The position numbers and the translations under genes are program-made. A DNA stretch of 64,000 bases, from contig JAGTJW010000001.1 of assembly GCA_023657425.1 (NCBI GenBank), positions 868,001 through 932,000 of the forward strand. The letters run 5' to 3'. The notes beneath the pieces were generated by a model. That model was not told the origin of the DNA and ran no database searches. It saw nothing but the letters and a program-made list of their open reading frames with translations. This document shows positions 1-7,748 of this stretch, in pieces (position 1 is the first letter of the stretch; every line of letters begins with the position of its first letter). The stretch is from Ideonella sp. WA131b (GTDB lineage Bacteria; Pseudomonadota; Gammaproteobacteria; Burkholderiales; Burkholderiaceae_C).

Positions 1-1682
1 CCCGGGTTGCGGCCCTGGTCCTTCAGCCAGGTCTCCACCAGGTCCCAGACCATGGGGTGGCCGGCCCGGGTGGCCTCTTCGGCCACCGGGGCCCAGCCGG
101 CCACCTTGTAGGTCTTGCCCGCCTCCAGGGGCCGGCCCTTCAGGCGCAGGTCGGTGATGCGGCCGCCCATCTCTGCGCCGGGATCGCAGGTGTAGGTGAG
201 GCCACCCACGCGCACCATGTCCCCGCCCTGCTGGTAGTAGGGGTCGGGGTTGAACAGGTTGTCGGCCACGTCCTCGAGCACGGTCTTGATCATCTCGCCG
301 CTCATCTCGGTGACGGTGGCGTACGAGTAGGTGGTGGCCAGCTGGTCCATCATCAGCTCGCGCGTGATGGTCTCGCCGGGCAGCAGGCTCGTGCCCCAGC
401 GGAAGCCGGGCGAGAAGGCGATGTCGGCGCCGCGCACGTCCATCAGCGCGTCGCAGATCAGCTGGTCCCAGCTGCCGTTGAAATTGCCGCGGCGGTACAG
501 CAGGCCGTCGGTCACGGCGAGCTTCTCCGACAGCTTGGCCTCGAACGGGGCGCGGATGCGCGTGATCAGCGCGTCCATCTCGGCATCGGGCCTGAGCATG
601 TTCGCGAACACCGGCAGCAGCCGCCAGCGGTGCTTGGCGATCTTGCCGTCCTTCACCTGGAAGTCCATCACGCCCAGGAACTTGCCGTTGCTGCCGGCGT
701 TGGTGACGAGCGTGGTGCCGCCCGGGCTCTTGACGGGCACGGCCACGGGCACGCCGTCGTGCGTGTGGCCGCCGAAGATGGCGTCGATGCCGCGCACGCG
801 GCGGGCCATCTTCAGGTCGACGTCCATGCCGTTGTGGCTGATGACGACGACCAGTTGCGCGCCCTGGGCACGCGCCTCGTCGACCGTCTTCTGCATGTTC
901 TCGTCCTGGATGCCGAAGGCCCAGTCGGCCACCATGTAACGCGGGTTGGCAATCGGCGTGTACGGGAAGGCCTGGCCGACGATGGCCACCTGGACGCCGT
1001 TGATGGCCTTCATCGTGAAGGCCTTGAACACCGGGTCGCCGAAGTCGGTGGTCTTGACGTTCTGGGCGACGAAATCGATCTTGCCGGCGAAGTCCCGCTC
1101 GACGATCTGCGTCACGCGCTTCATGCCGAGCGTGAACTCCCAGTGGCCGGTCATCACGTCCACCGTCAGGGCCTTGCAGGCGTCGACCATGTCCTGGCCG
1201 TCGGTCCACAGCGCCGTGGCGCTGCCCTGCCAGGTGTCGCCGCCGTCGAGCAGCAGCGCGCCAGGGCGGCTGGCCTTCATGCGCTTGACGAGCGTGGCCA
1301 GGTGCGCGAAGCCGCCCACGCGGCCATAGCGCCGCGAGGCGCGCTCGAAGTCGATGGCGGTGTAGGCGTGCGCCAGCGCCGTGCCCGGGCGCACGCCCGC
1401 AGCCTTGAGCAGCTGCTCGCCCACCAGGTGCGGGATCTGCCCGCGCATGCCGCCCACGCCGAGGTTGACGCTGGGCTCGCGAAAGCGGATGGGCTTCAAC
1501 TGCGCGTGGCAGTCGGTCATGTGCAGCAGGCTCACGAAGCCCGGCCCGGTGCCCAGCGGCGGCAGGTCGTACAGCGCGTCCTCGGCCCGGGCGGCGTCGG
1601 CGTCCTCATGGGCCGCCAGGTTCATGCCGGCCACCGAGGCGGCGGCCAGCACCTGCATGAATTCGCGCTTGCTGAGGCTCAT
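1..1682 (-). CDS. soxB: SoxB thiosulfohydrolase (3' end cut by window edge)
   Basis: Periplasmic di-manganese hydrolase of the Sox thiosulfate-oxidising complex. It removes the sulfone group from SoxY-bound cysteine-S-sulfonate as sulfate. The 560 residues visible begin MSLSKREFMQVLAAASVAG, a twin-arginine-like signal with KR in place of RR. Metallophosphoesterase motifs follow: DCHAQLKP, GGDTWQGS, GHWEFTLG (where 5'-nucleotidases have GNHE), SHNGMD and GGHTHDG, then the C-terminal 5'-nucleotidase domain. SoxB is usually about 565-575 residues, so only a short tail should be missing. It lies downstream of soxX but is separated from it by an intrinsic terminator, and no clear Shine-Dalgarno is seen. 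The family call is secure. Confidence 0.96.
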   Translation of the reverse strand, partial: MSLSKREFMQVLAAASVAGMNLAAHEDADAARAEDALYDLPPLGTGPGFVSLLHMTDCHAQLKPIRFREPSVNLGVGGMRGQIPHLVGEQLLKAAGVRPGTALAHAYTAIDFERASRRYGRVGGFAHLATLVKRMKASRPGALLLDGGDTWQGSATALWTDGQDMVDACKALTVDVMTGHWEFTLGMKRVTQIVERDFAGKIDFVAQNVKTTDFGDPVFKAFTMKAINGVQVAIVGQAFPYTPIANPRYMVADWAFGIQDENMQKTVDEARAQGAQLVVVISHNGMDVDLKMARRVRGIDAIFGGHTHDGVPVAVPVKSPGGTTLVTNAGSNGKFLGVMDFQVKDGKIAKHRWRLLPVFANMLRPDAEMDALITRIRAPFEAKLSEKLAVTDGLLYRRGNFNGSWDQLICDALMDVRGADIAFSPGFRWGTSLLPGETITRELMMDQLATTYSYATVTEMSGEMIKTVLEDVADNLFNPDPYYQQGGDMVRVGGLTYTCDPGAEMGGRITDLRLKGRPLEAGKTYKVAGWAPVAEEATRAGHPMVWDLVETWLKDQGRNP

Positions 1683-1714
1683 GGTTTATCAGTGACTGCT
1701 GATGTTTTGATGCT

Positions 1715-1738
1715 GAAAAAGCCCGGCATCGCCGGGCT
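1715..1738 (-). terminator. Intrinsic terminator between soxX and soxB
   Basis: Read on the minus strand, an 8-bp perfect stem AGCCCGGC/GCCGGGCT with the loop GAT is followed directly by five T residues. It starts about 15 nt after the soxX stop codon and ends about 30 nt before the soxB start. It should end or attenuate the soxCDYZAX transcript, leaving soxB dependent on read-through or its own promoter. Confidence 0.85.
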
Positions 1739-1752
1739 GGGCAGGCGCGGGC

Positions 1753-2418
1753 CTACTGGTTCACGGGCGACTTCGGATCGAGCAGCAGCGCCATCACGTG
1801 CGCAATCTGCTTTTCGTCGAGGATGCCCATGTGGCCGAAGCGCGGCATGTTGGAACAGGCGTTGTAGGTCTTGCTGTTCCAGATCTTCATCCAGGTGTAC
1901 TCGATGATCGACTGCGAGGTCGGCGCGAGGACGTCGCGCACGCCGCGGTTCTTGCCGTAGTTGACCAGGCTGGGTCCGATGGTGCCGAAGCTGACCTCTT
2001 CCTTGCTGATCTGGTGGCAGTTGTAGCAGCTGCCGCCGTTGGCGCTGGTGGCGGTGGAGCTGTCGGTCCAGGTCAGGCCGCGGCCGTTCTGGGCGATGCG
2101 CTCGCCCTCGCGCCAGTCACCGAGGTAGAGACCGCCGGTGGGCCACTTCACGGTGCTCTTGGCCTGGGCCATCACCTCGTTGGCCACGGGCTCGGCGGGC
2201 TCCTTGTCGGATGAGCAGGCGCTCTGGCCGAGGTCCTGGCGGATGCGCTCGGCCTTGGCGATGCCCTGGTCGCGGAACGCGGCAACGATCAGCCGGTTGG
2301 CCTCGGCGTCGAGCTCGGCGGCACTGGGCAGCGCCGTCGGCGCCGGGCCGCTGGCACAGGCGGCCAGCAGCAGGGCGGCGGGCACGGCGGCGATGAGGAG
2401 GGGGGTCTTCTTGGTCAT
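1753..2418 (-). CDS. soxX: SoxX c-type cytochrome (lipoprotein form)
   Basis: Small c-type cytochrome subunit of SoxAX, which couples thiosulfate oxidatively to the SoxY cysteine. It has 221 residues. A lipobox LLLAAC at Cys21 suggests a lipid-anchored form. An N-terminal extension of about 80 residues is followed by one heme-binding motif, CYNCH, at 131-135, and a distal Met in NMPRFGHMG (around 191-197). SoxX sits 18 bp after soxA, in the usual soxAX order. The lipobox is seen directly; the membrane location is inferred from it. Confidence 0.93.
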   Translation of the reverse strand: MTKKTPLLIAAVPAALLLAACASGPAPTALPSAAELDAEANRLIVAAFRDQGIAKAERIRQDLGQSACSSDKEPAEPVANEVMAQAKSTVKWPTGGLYLGDWREGERIAQNGRGLTWTDSSTATSANGGSCYNCHQISKEEVSFGTIGPSLVNYGKNRGVRDVLAPTSQSIIEYTWMKIWNSKTYNACSNMPRFGHMGILDEKQIAHVMALLLDPKSPVNQ

Positions 2419-2436
2419 GGTGTGGCGGCTCCCCGA

Positions 2437-3249
2437 TCAGCGTTTGATGGCCGGCGCAATGGACTGCGCGCCCTTGGCGTTGACGCCCATGTAGGTGGCC
2501 AGTGCCACGGTGATGTCGCTGCCGAAGCCCGGGAACGGGAAGCGCATCTGCCGGAAGCAGTCGTTCAGCCGCAGCTGCATGCCCCACATCTGGCCGTTGC
2601 TCACCCGGTAGGCCGGCCAGGCGGCGAAGCCGATGCCGTCACCGGGATTCTTGGTGAGGTCGGGCAGGTCCTGCAGGCGGATGCGGATGTCCTTCTGCGA
2701 ATGGCAGGCCGCGCAGCTGAAGTCCATCGGGCCGGCGCGGAAGAAGAACACGCGCTTGCCGATCTCGTAGCTCTTCTTCTCTTCGGGGTGGGCCTGGGAC
2801 AGGTTGAAGCGCAGGCCGCGCGACTCGGTGGCGATCCAGGTGGCCAGCGCCGTGACGTTGGCCATCTCGCCGCGGCCGAAGGGGGTGCGGGCGATCTCGG
2901 CGGCGTTGAAGCCCTGAATCGTCTCCATGCAGGAAACGAGGCGAGATTCGAGATCCTGCACCCGGCCCGTGTCGGCAAAGTAACGCGGCAGTTCCACGAA
3001 CACGCCCTTGACCACGCCCGGGCCCTTGCCGAGATCGCACTGCTCCAGCGAGGCGCCTTTCGGGCCGCGCTTCTGTGCCCAGAGTTCGCGGCCTTTCATC
3101 TCGAACAGCTCGGCCGGATTGCCGTCCTCGAGCATCTTGCGGTACTCGGCGATGCCGTCGGCGGTGGAGCGCTGCTGCGCCAGCGCCGGGGCCAGGGCCG
3201 CCAGGGCCGCGGCGGCGACGACCGCCCGTGCGCGGAGGGACTTCTTCAT
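2437..3249 (-). CDS. soxA: SoxA c-type cytochrome, single-heme type
   Basis: Catalytic subunit of SoxAX, 270 residues with a Sec signal ending near ALA-Q25. Only one complete heme motif is present, CAACH at 179-183. The first heme site of di-heme SoxA is lost, but Cys71 and Cys107 remain and probably form the structural disulfide known from single-heme SoxA proteins. Cys231 in NDCFRQMR matches the conserved active-site cysteine that carries the persulfide and ligates the heme. The ATG at 3249 was chosen because it begins the signal peptide (MKKSLRARAVVAAAALAAL) and has a GGAG about 9 nt upstream. A longer open frame upstream has no support. Confidence 0.94.
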   Translation of the reverse strand: MKKSLRARAVVAAAALAALAPALAQQRSTADGIAEYRKMLEDGNPAELFEMKGRELWAQKRGPKGASLEQCDLGKGPGVVKGVFVELPRYFADTGRVQDLESRLVSCMETIQGFNAAEIARTPFGRGEMANVTALATWIATESRGLRFNLSQAHPEEKKSYEIGKRVFFFRAGPMDFSCAACHSQKDIRIRLQDLPDLTKNPGDGIGFAAWPAYRVSNGQMWGMQLRLNDCFRQMRFPFPGFGSDITVALATYMGVNAKGAQSIAPAIKR

Positions 3250-3362
3250 GCGCGGGGTCTCCGGGGTTGGACTCTTCGGCTGCGACCCGCCTGCGCGGGC
3301 CTGCGCCTGAGTATGGTCATCCGGCGTGCCGCTGCACACCCGGGCATGTACCGGGTGCCGTA

Positions 3363-3674
3363 TCAGGACACGGTCGCTTCGTCGGTGCGTTTGTCGCCCT
3401 TGTTGTCGAGCCAGTTCACGGTGATCTTGTCGCCGGCCTTGGCGCCCTTGACGTTGAACTGCAGGAACGGGTTCTTCGCGATCGACGGGCCCCACTGGGC
3501 CTGCATCACGACCTTGCCGTTGTGGCTGGCGCTGACCTCCTGGATGAACCACGCCGGAACGAGCGCGCCGGCCGCGTCGCGGCGCTGGCCGGTCTCCATC
3601 TCGTGGCTCATGAGGACGCGGACGGTGGCCTTGTCGCCGGCCATCTGGGCGCGGATGCGCATCGGGTCTGCCAT
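3363..3674 (-). CDS. soxZ: SoxZ sulfur-carrier complex subunit
   Basis: Partner of SoxY in the periplasmic SoxYZ carrier, which holds sulfur intermediates on a SoxY cysteine. The protein has 103 residues with no signal peptide of its own, as is normal because SoxZ is exported with SoxY. The compact beta-sandwich sequence, with MSHEMETGQRRDAAG and a C-terminal LDNKGDKRTDEATVS, is typical of the family. An AAGGAG Shine-Dalgarno lies about 7 nt before the ATG. Its position directly after soxY in the operon fits. Confidence 0.96.
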   Translation of the reverse strand: MADPMRIRAQMAGDKATVRVLMSHEMETGQRRDAAGALVPAWFIQEVSASHNGKVVMQAQWGPSIAKNPFLQFNVKGAKAGDKITVNWLDNKGDKRTDEATVS

Positions 3675-3717
3675 GGTCTTTCTCCTTGAATCGCGGGGGG
3701 GTGGATCGAGGCAGGGC

Positions 3718-4176
3718 TCAGCCGCCGCAGCCGCCGAGCGTGACCTTGATCTCCTTGCCGGCGAAGAGCACGCGCCCGTCGCCCATCATGGCCACGGCGT
3801 AGACGTTCGACGACTGGCCCATCTTCACGCGTGTGTTGAAGCTCGCGTCGACGGCGTCGGTCACGTCGAAGGCCGCCGCCAGCACGCTGGGGTTCTTCTC
3901 GACGAGGATCATCATGCGCCGGACGCCCGGCAGCGTGGTGCTGCAGCCCACCGGAACCACGGCGCCGTTCTCGGCGATGTCGGGGCCGGTGATCGTGACG
4001 TCCTTGCTCTCGGCCGGTGCGCTGCCGCCGAAGGCCTTGGCCGCATCGGCCATGGTCTTGGCGTCGAACGCGGCCTTGGGCCAGGCGGCATGGGCGGTGG
4101 CGGGCAGCAGGCCGGCGGCGGCCAACAGGCCGGCGACGTGGGCGCTGGTCGACATCATCTGGCGACGGGTGGTCAT
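3718..4176 (-). CDS. soxY: SoxY sulfur-carrier protein
   Basis: Carries the sulfur substrate as a thioadduct on the cysteine of its C-terminal GGCGG arm (here Cys150 of 152). A twin-arginine signal, TTRRQMMSTSAHVAGLL, exports the SoxYZ pair. Three in-frame ATGs occur close together (4191, 4182 and 4176). The sequence AAGGAG overlaps the first and abuts the second, and lies 6 nt before the third, so the third is taken as the start. An extra cysteine, Cys78 in VPVGCSTT, is unusual because SoxY normally relies on the single tail cysteine. The rest of the protein is typical, including the VEKNPSVLAAAF segment. Confidence 0.94.
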   Translation of the reverse strand: MTTRRQMMSTSAHVAGLLAAAGLLPATAHAAWPKAAFDAKTMADAAKAFGGSAPAESKDVTITGPDIAENGAVVPVGCSTTLPGVRRMMILVEKNPSVLAAAFDVTDAVDASFNTRVKMGQSSNVYAVAMMGDGRVLFAGKEIKVTLGGCGG

Positions 4177-4216
4177 GGTCATCTCCTTCACGTGTATCGG
4201 GTGCGACGCCGGGGCG

Positions 4217-5317
4217 TCAGGGCTTGGCGCCTTCCGCCAGCCATTTTGCGATGGCCTGGGCGTCGGCGTCGGGGAGGGCTTGTGCCGGCATCGGGATCGC
4301 GCCCCACACGCCCTGGCCGCCCTGGAGGATCTTCTCCCTCATGTAGGCCAGGGCATCCGCGCGGCCCGCGTGCTTGCGGGCGATCTCGCGCAGGCCGGGG
4401 CCGACGACCTTGTTGTCGACGCCGTGGCAGGCCAGGCAGTTGTGCTGTCGGGCCAGAGCGAGCGCGGCCTGCGTGGCGGCGCTGGGGCCGGAGTTGGCGG
4501 CGGGGGCACCGGCGGCCGCCGGGCGGGCTGCGCTGCCCGGGGGCCGGGTGGTGTCGGCGCCGACCTGCGGGCCCACCAGGCGCTGCTGCTCGGCGAGGTT
4601 GCCGTGCGCGTTGCGCGCGAAGTCCGGCAGGAAGCTCGCGACCTGGGGCTCAACCGCGCAGTGGCTCATGCAGGCCGTGGCGCGCACGTCGGGCTTGCCG
4701 CCGTTGCCCATGGTGCGGCCCGGCCACAGGCCGTGGTCGGTGGTCATGCCCTTGCGGTTGGGCATGCGGGCCTGCACCTCGGCGATGTTGGCGTCGGACA
4801 TCACGAAGTTGTCCGGGACCACGCCGCCCAGGTTCAGCATGAAGGCGGTGACGGCGTAGACATCGTCGGTGCTCAGCGACTTGGGCGCGTTCCAGGGCAT
4901 GGCGCGGTGGATGTAGTCCCACAGCGTGGAGACCGTGGACAGCTTCATCAGCGTGGTGCGGCCCGGGAAGCTGCCGTCACGCAGCCGCGCGACGCGGCCG
5001 CTCTGGATGTCGGCCGCCGTCGTGCCGCCCACCAGCGGCGAGAAGACCTCGTTGCTCTCGCCGAAGATGCCGTGGCAGGACGCGCACTGCGCCTCCCAGA
5101 CCACCTGCCCGCGCGACACCGAGCCGCTGCCTTTGGGCAGGCCCTTGAAGTCGGGCCGAACGTCGATGTCCCAGGCCCGCACCTCCATCGGGGTGGCGGC
5201 GCGGCCGATGCCGGGGAAGGCCGCGCTCTGGGCCCACACCGCACCGGCGGCCAGCAGGGCCATCGCGGCCACGCCCAGGCGCACCAGCGGTGCGCGACGC
5301 TCACGAGAGCTGGACAT
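4217..5317 (-). CDS. soxD: SoxD di-heme cytochrome c, sulfane dehydrogenase subunit
   Basis: Electron-accepting subunit of Sox(CD)2, which oxidises the SoxY-bound sulfane sulfur by six electrons. The 366 residues contain an N-terminal Sec-type signal (cleavage near VWAQ30), a first heme motif CASCH at 78-82, a long linker rich in Ala and Pro, and a second heme motif CLACH at 294-298. The start codon overlaps the end of soxC by 17 nt, which points to translational coupling. The presence of soxCD predicts full oxidation of thiosulfate to sulfate without sulfur globules (family knowledge). Confidence 0.94.
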   Translation of the reverse strand: MSSSRERRAPLVRLGVAAMALLAAGAVWAQSAAFPGIGRAATPMEVRAWDIDVRPDFKGLPKGSGSVSRGQVVWEAQCASCHGIFGESNEVFSPLVGGTTAADIQSGRVARLRDGSFPGRTTLMKLSTVSTLWDYIHRAMPWNAPKSLSTDDVYAVTAFMLNLGGVVPDNFVMSDANIAEVQARMPNRKGMTTDHGLWPGRTMGNGGKPDVRATACMSHCAVEPQVASFLPDFARNAHGNLAEQQRLVGPQVGADTTRPPGSAARPAAAGAPAANSGPSAATQAALALARQHNCLACHGVDNKVVGPGLREIARKHAGRADALAYMREKILQGGQGVWGAIPMPAQALPDADAQAIAKWLAEGAKP

Positions 5318-6695
5318 TCTTCACCTCACCGCCTTCCTGAACGAGCCAGGTCTGGATCGCGTTGTTGTGATAGATCGAGCGCGTGCCGCGCACGGCCCGC
5401 AGCTGGCGGTAGGTGGGCTGCACGTAGCCCGTGTCGTCGGTGGCGCGGCTTTGCAGCAGGGCGGGCTGGCCGTCCCACACCCAGGGCAGCGTGAAGCGCG
5501 TGAGGCACTTGTCCATCACCGGGCCTTGCAGCGTGGCCCGCCGCCAGTTGCGCCCGCCGTCGACCGAGACATCGACCCGGCGCACCTTGCCACGGCCGCT
5601 CCAGGCCAGGCCCGTGATCGTGTAGTAGCCCTTGTCGAGCAGCACCTGGCCGCCGCTGGGCGTGGTGACCACGCTCTTGCACTCCTGGATGCCGCTGTAC
5701 TGGCGGTGCAGGCCGTCGGGCATGAGGTCGATGTAGTGGATGGCCTCGTCCTTGGTGGCCCAGGGCTGGTCGCCGACCTCGATGCGGCGCAGGTACTTCA
5801 CCCAGCTCACGCCCTGGACGCCCGGCACCACCAGGCGCAGCGGGTAGCCGTTTTCGGGGCGCAGCATCTCGCCGTTCTGGCCGTAGGCCACGAAGACCTC
5901 GCCGTTCTCGATGAGCTCCATCGGGATCGTGCGCGTCATGCTCGAGCCGTCGGCGCCCTCGGCCAGCACGTAGCGGCCGCGTCGGTAGTCCGCCCCGGCC
6001 ATGTCGAGCAGAATCTTCAGCGGCACGCCGGTGAACTCGCTGCAGCTGATCATGCCGTGGCTGTACTGGCAGGTGGGCACCGCCACGTTGCCCCACTCCA
6101 TGCCGCTGTTGGCGCCGCACTCGATGAAGTGAAAGCGGCTCACCGAGGGCAGCCGCATCAGCTCGTCCATCGTGAAGACCATCGGCCTCTTCAGCATGCG
6201 CTCGTCGGAGCCGTTGAGCATCAGGCGGTGCCGGCTGGGGTCGATGTCCCACCAGCCCTGGTGATGGCGCTCGAAGTGCAGGCCGCTGGGCGTGACGATG
6301 CCGAACAGGCTCTGCAGCGGCGCGAAGCTCACGCTGGCCTGCCTGGTCTGCGTCAGGCCCGGGCTCTGGCGGCGCTGCACGTTCTTCTCGTACGGGCTGG
6401 GCTTGCCGTAGCCGTCCGTGACGACGCCCTGGCCCAGGCCCGTGGTGTGCGCCGGCAGCTTGAGGATGTTCGGGTCGCCGCCGTCGGCCGGCACCGGGTT
6501 GGCCTGCGCCGTGGCACGGCTGGCGACCGCCGTGCCGCCCGCGGCCACGGCCGCCGCGAAGGCGCTGCGGATGAAGTCGCGCCGGCCCTCCCGGGCCTCG
6601 CGGAACACCGCGCGCACGCCCTCGGCGCCGATGAAGTTCTCGGGCGCCTTGATCAGGCGCCCGGGCTGTCGATGGTTCGGCTGGGGGTCGTGCAC
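5301..6695 (-). CDS. soxC: SoxC sulfane dehydrogenase, molybdopterin subunit
   Basis: Molybdenum-cofactor subunit of Sox(CD)2, related to sulfite oxidase. A twin-arginine signal (GRRDFIRSAFAAAVAAGG) precedes the Mo domain, whose cofactor-ligating cysteine lies in HFIECGANSG. The C-terminal dimerisation domain contains VDVSVDGGRNW. I chose the GTG at 6695 (464 residues) because GAGG lies 6 nt before it. An ATG 33 nt upstream (6728) is in frame but sits in an AT-rich promoter-like stretch with no ribosome-binding site. This is the first gene of the sox operon. Its molybdenum need makes the modABC genes at the other end of the window relevant. Confidence 0.95.
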   Translation of the reverse strand: MHDPQPNHRQPGRLIKAPENFIGAEGVRAVFREAREGRRDFIRSAFAAAVAAGGTAVASRATAQANPVPADGGDPNILKLPAHTTGLGQGVVTDGYGKPSPYEKNVQRRQSPGLTQTRQASVSFAPLQSLFGIVTPSGLHFERHHQGWWDIDPSRHRLMLNGSDERMLKRPMVFTMDELMRLPSVSRFHFIECGANSGMEWGNVAVPTCQYSHGMISCSEFTGVPLKILLDMAGADYRRGRYVLAEGADGSSMTRTIPMELIENGEVFVAYGQNGEMLRPENGYPLRLVVPGVQGVSWVKYLRRIEVGDQPWATKDEAIHYIDLMPDGLHRQYSGIQECKSVVTTPSGGQVLLDKGYYTITGLAWSGRGKVRRVDVSVDGGRNWRRATLQGPVMDKCLTRFTLPWVWDGQPALLQSRATDDTGYVQPTYRQLRAVRGTRSIYHNNAIQTWLVQEGGEVKNVQLS

Positions 6696-6790
6696 GGCAG
6701 GCCTCGTTGGCGCGGACAGTTTTAGCATCCGGATATAAGCAATTATGAATATACAGGTCGCACTCTTGCACGAAGCTGCGCGACTTCGCT
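6696..6790 (-). promoter_or_regulatory. Likely sox operon promoter and operator region
   Basis: A strikingly AT-rich stretch (about 6728-6760) stands out in the 70% G+C background just upstream of soxC. On the minus strand it contains CATAAT and TTATAT, either of which could serve as a -10 element, and ATAT blocks on both sides of a short core. ArsR-type sulfur regulators bind AT-rich inverted repeats of this kind, but no such regulator gene is visible here. The position supports a promoter; the exact elements are uncertain. Confidence 0.45.
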
Positions 6791-6869
6791 TCCGGACTTA
6801 ACCCTCTGCGGTGCCGCGCAGCAGGTTCGCCCCGCGTGCGGAGCCCGTCGTTCGCCCGTCGATCGCCCT

Positions 6870-7298
6870 TCAGCCCTGCGTCCAGCCAGGGCTGCACGAA
6901 CGCGAACCAGGCGCCTCCCAGGCCAAACAGCAGCACCGAGATCCCGTACACGCGCGCCGAGCGTCGGCGCTGCGCCATGCAGGCCTGGCGCAGCGCCGGG
7001 TCCAGCGGGCAGGGCGCGTGCCGCTGCTGCCACTGCGCCGCGCCCCCCAGCGCCAGCATGCAGCGCGCCGCCGCCGAAGACCCACGCCGCTGTGCTCGCT
7101 GAGCCAGACGATCGGCGGGAACACCGTCACCAGCGTCGCCAGCGCCGCGCACCGGCGCCCAGCGTCACCAGCAGCGCCGGCAGCGCGCAGCACACCAGCG
7201 TGGACGTGCCGGCGAACAGCGCCAGCCACGACGTGGCCCGCCGCGCCGTTGCTCGGCGCTGCCTCGCTGCCCGGGCCGGCGGCGTCGAGGCCGGCCAC
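6870..7298 (-). pseudogene. MerT-like small membrane transporter, multiply frameshifted
   Basis: Pieces of one membrane protein appear in successive minus-strand frames. A GTG at 7298 opens MAGLDAAGPGSEAAPSNGAA. The next frame gives LFAGTSTLVCCALPALLVTL, the next ALATLVTVFPPIVWLSEHSG, and the last MLALGGAAQWQQRHAPCPL, then VYGISVLLFGLGGAWFAFVQ. The CC pair in the first helix and the helix spacing resemble MerT-type metal uptake proteins. At least four 1-2 nt indels are needed, near 7250, 7155, 7088 and 7072, and probably one more at the stop near 6870. It follows the MerP-like gene with no gap. It could be a decayed gene or local assembly error; I cannot tell which. Confidence 0.6.
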
Positions 7299-7299
7299 C

Positions 7300-7680
7300 T
7301 CAGCGCCCCTGGCGCGGGGCGCGCGTCTCGGCGCGGATCTGGGCCACCGTCTGCGCCACCGTCTCGGTGGCGACGACCTCGTAGCCGGCTTCGCGCACCT
7401 CGCCGGCCACGCGCTCGGCGTTCAGCGTCTGGCCCGGCCGCGGCTCGACGGCGACGACCTTGTTGCGCAGGTCGATGAACACCGGGCCGGCCTCGGGCAG
7501 GGCCTTCAGACGCTTCTCGATGCCCTGGGCGCAGAACGAACAGACCATGCCGTTGACCTGCAGCTTCAGGCTTTGCGTGGCCTGCGCCAGCGCAGCGCCG
7601 GCCGGCAGCCACAGGGCGACGGCCAGCACGGCCAGGGCGCCCAGGCGGGCGGGGTTCGAGGGACGGGAACGTGCTTGCAT
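7300..7680 (-). CDS. MerP-like periplasmic heavy-metal-associated domain protein
   Basis: A 126-residue exported protein with a Sec signal ending near ALAQA, followed by one HMA domain. The metal-binding loop GMVCSFCAQGIEKR carries the CxxC pair, and the domain closes with GEVREAGYEVV. Such proteins bind soft metal ions (Hg, Cu, Zn) in the periplasm and pass them to a membrane transporter. The gene immediately downstream is the damaged MerT-like gene, which fits that role. Which metal is bound cannot be read from the sequence. Confidence 0.8.
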   Translation of the reverse strand: MQARSRPSNPARLGALAVLAVALWLPAGAALAQATQSLKLQVNGMVCSFCAQGIEKRLKALPEAGPVFIDLRNKVVAVEPRPGQTLNAERVAGEVREAGYEVVATETVAQTVAQIRAETRAPRQGR

Positions 7681-7748
7681 GGAGCATCTCCTTCAAGGAT
7701 GAATGCGGATGTCAGGAAGACGTGAGGGGCGGCACAGCGCGGCGGCTG

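Noticed and set aside
57..1907. Long open frame on the plus strand over soxB
   Set aside because: It is antisense to a complete run of SoxB motifs and its Ala/Val/His-rich sequence is what high-G+C codon bias produces on the opposite strand.
6696..6728. ATG at 6728 as the soxC start
   Set aside because: It has no ribosome-binding site and sits in AT-rich promoter-like DNA; the GTG at 6695 has GAGG 6 nt upstream.
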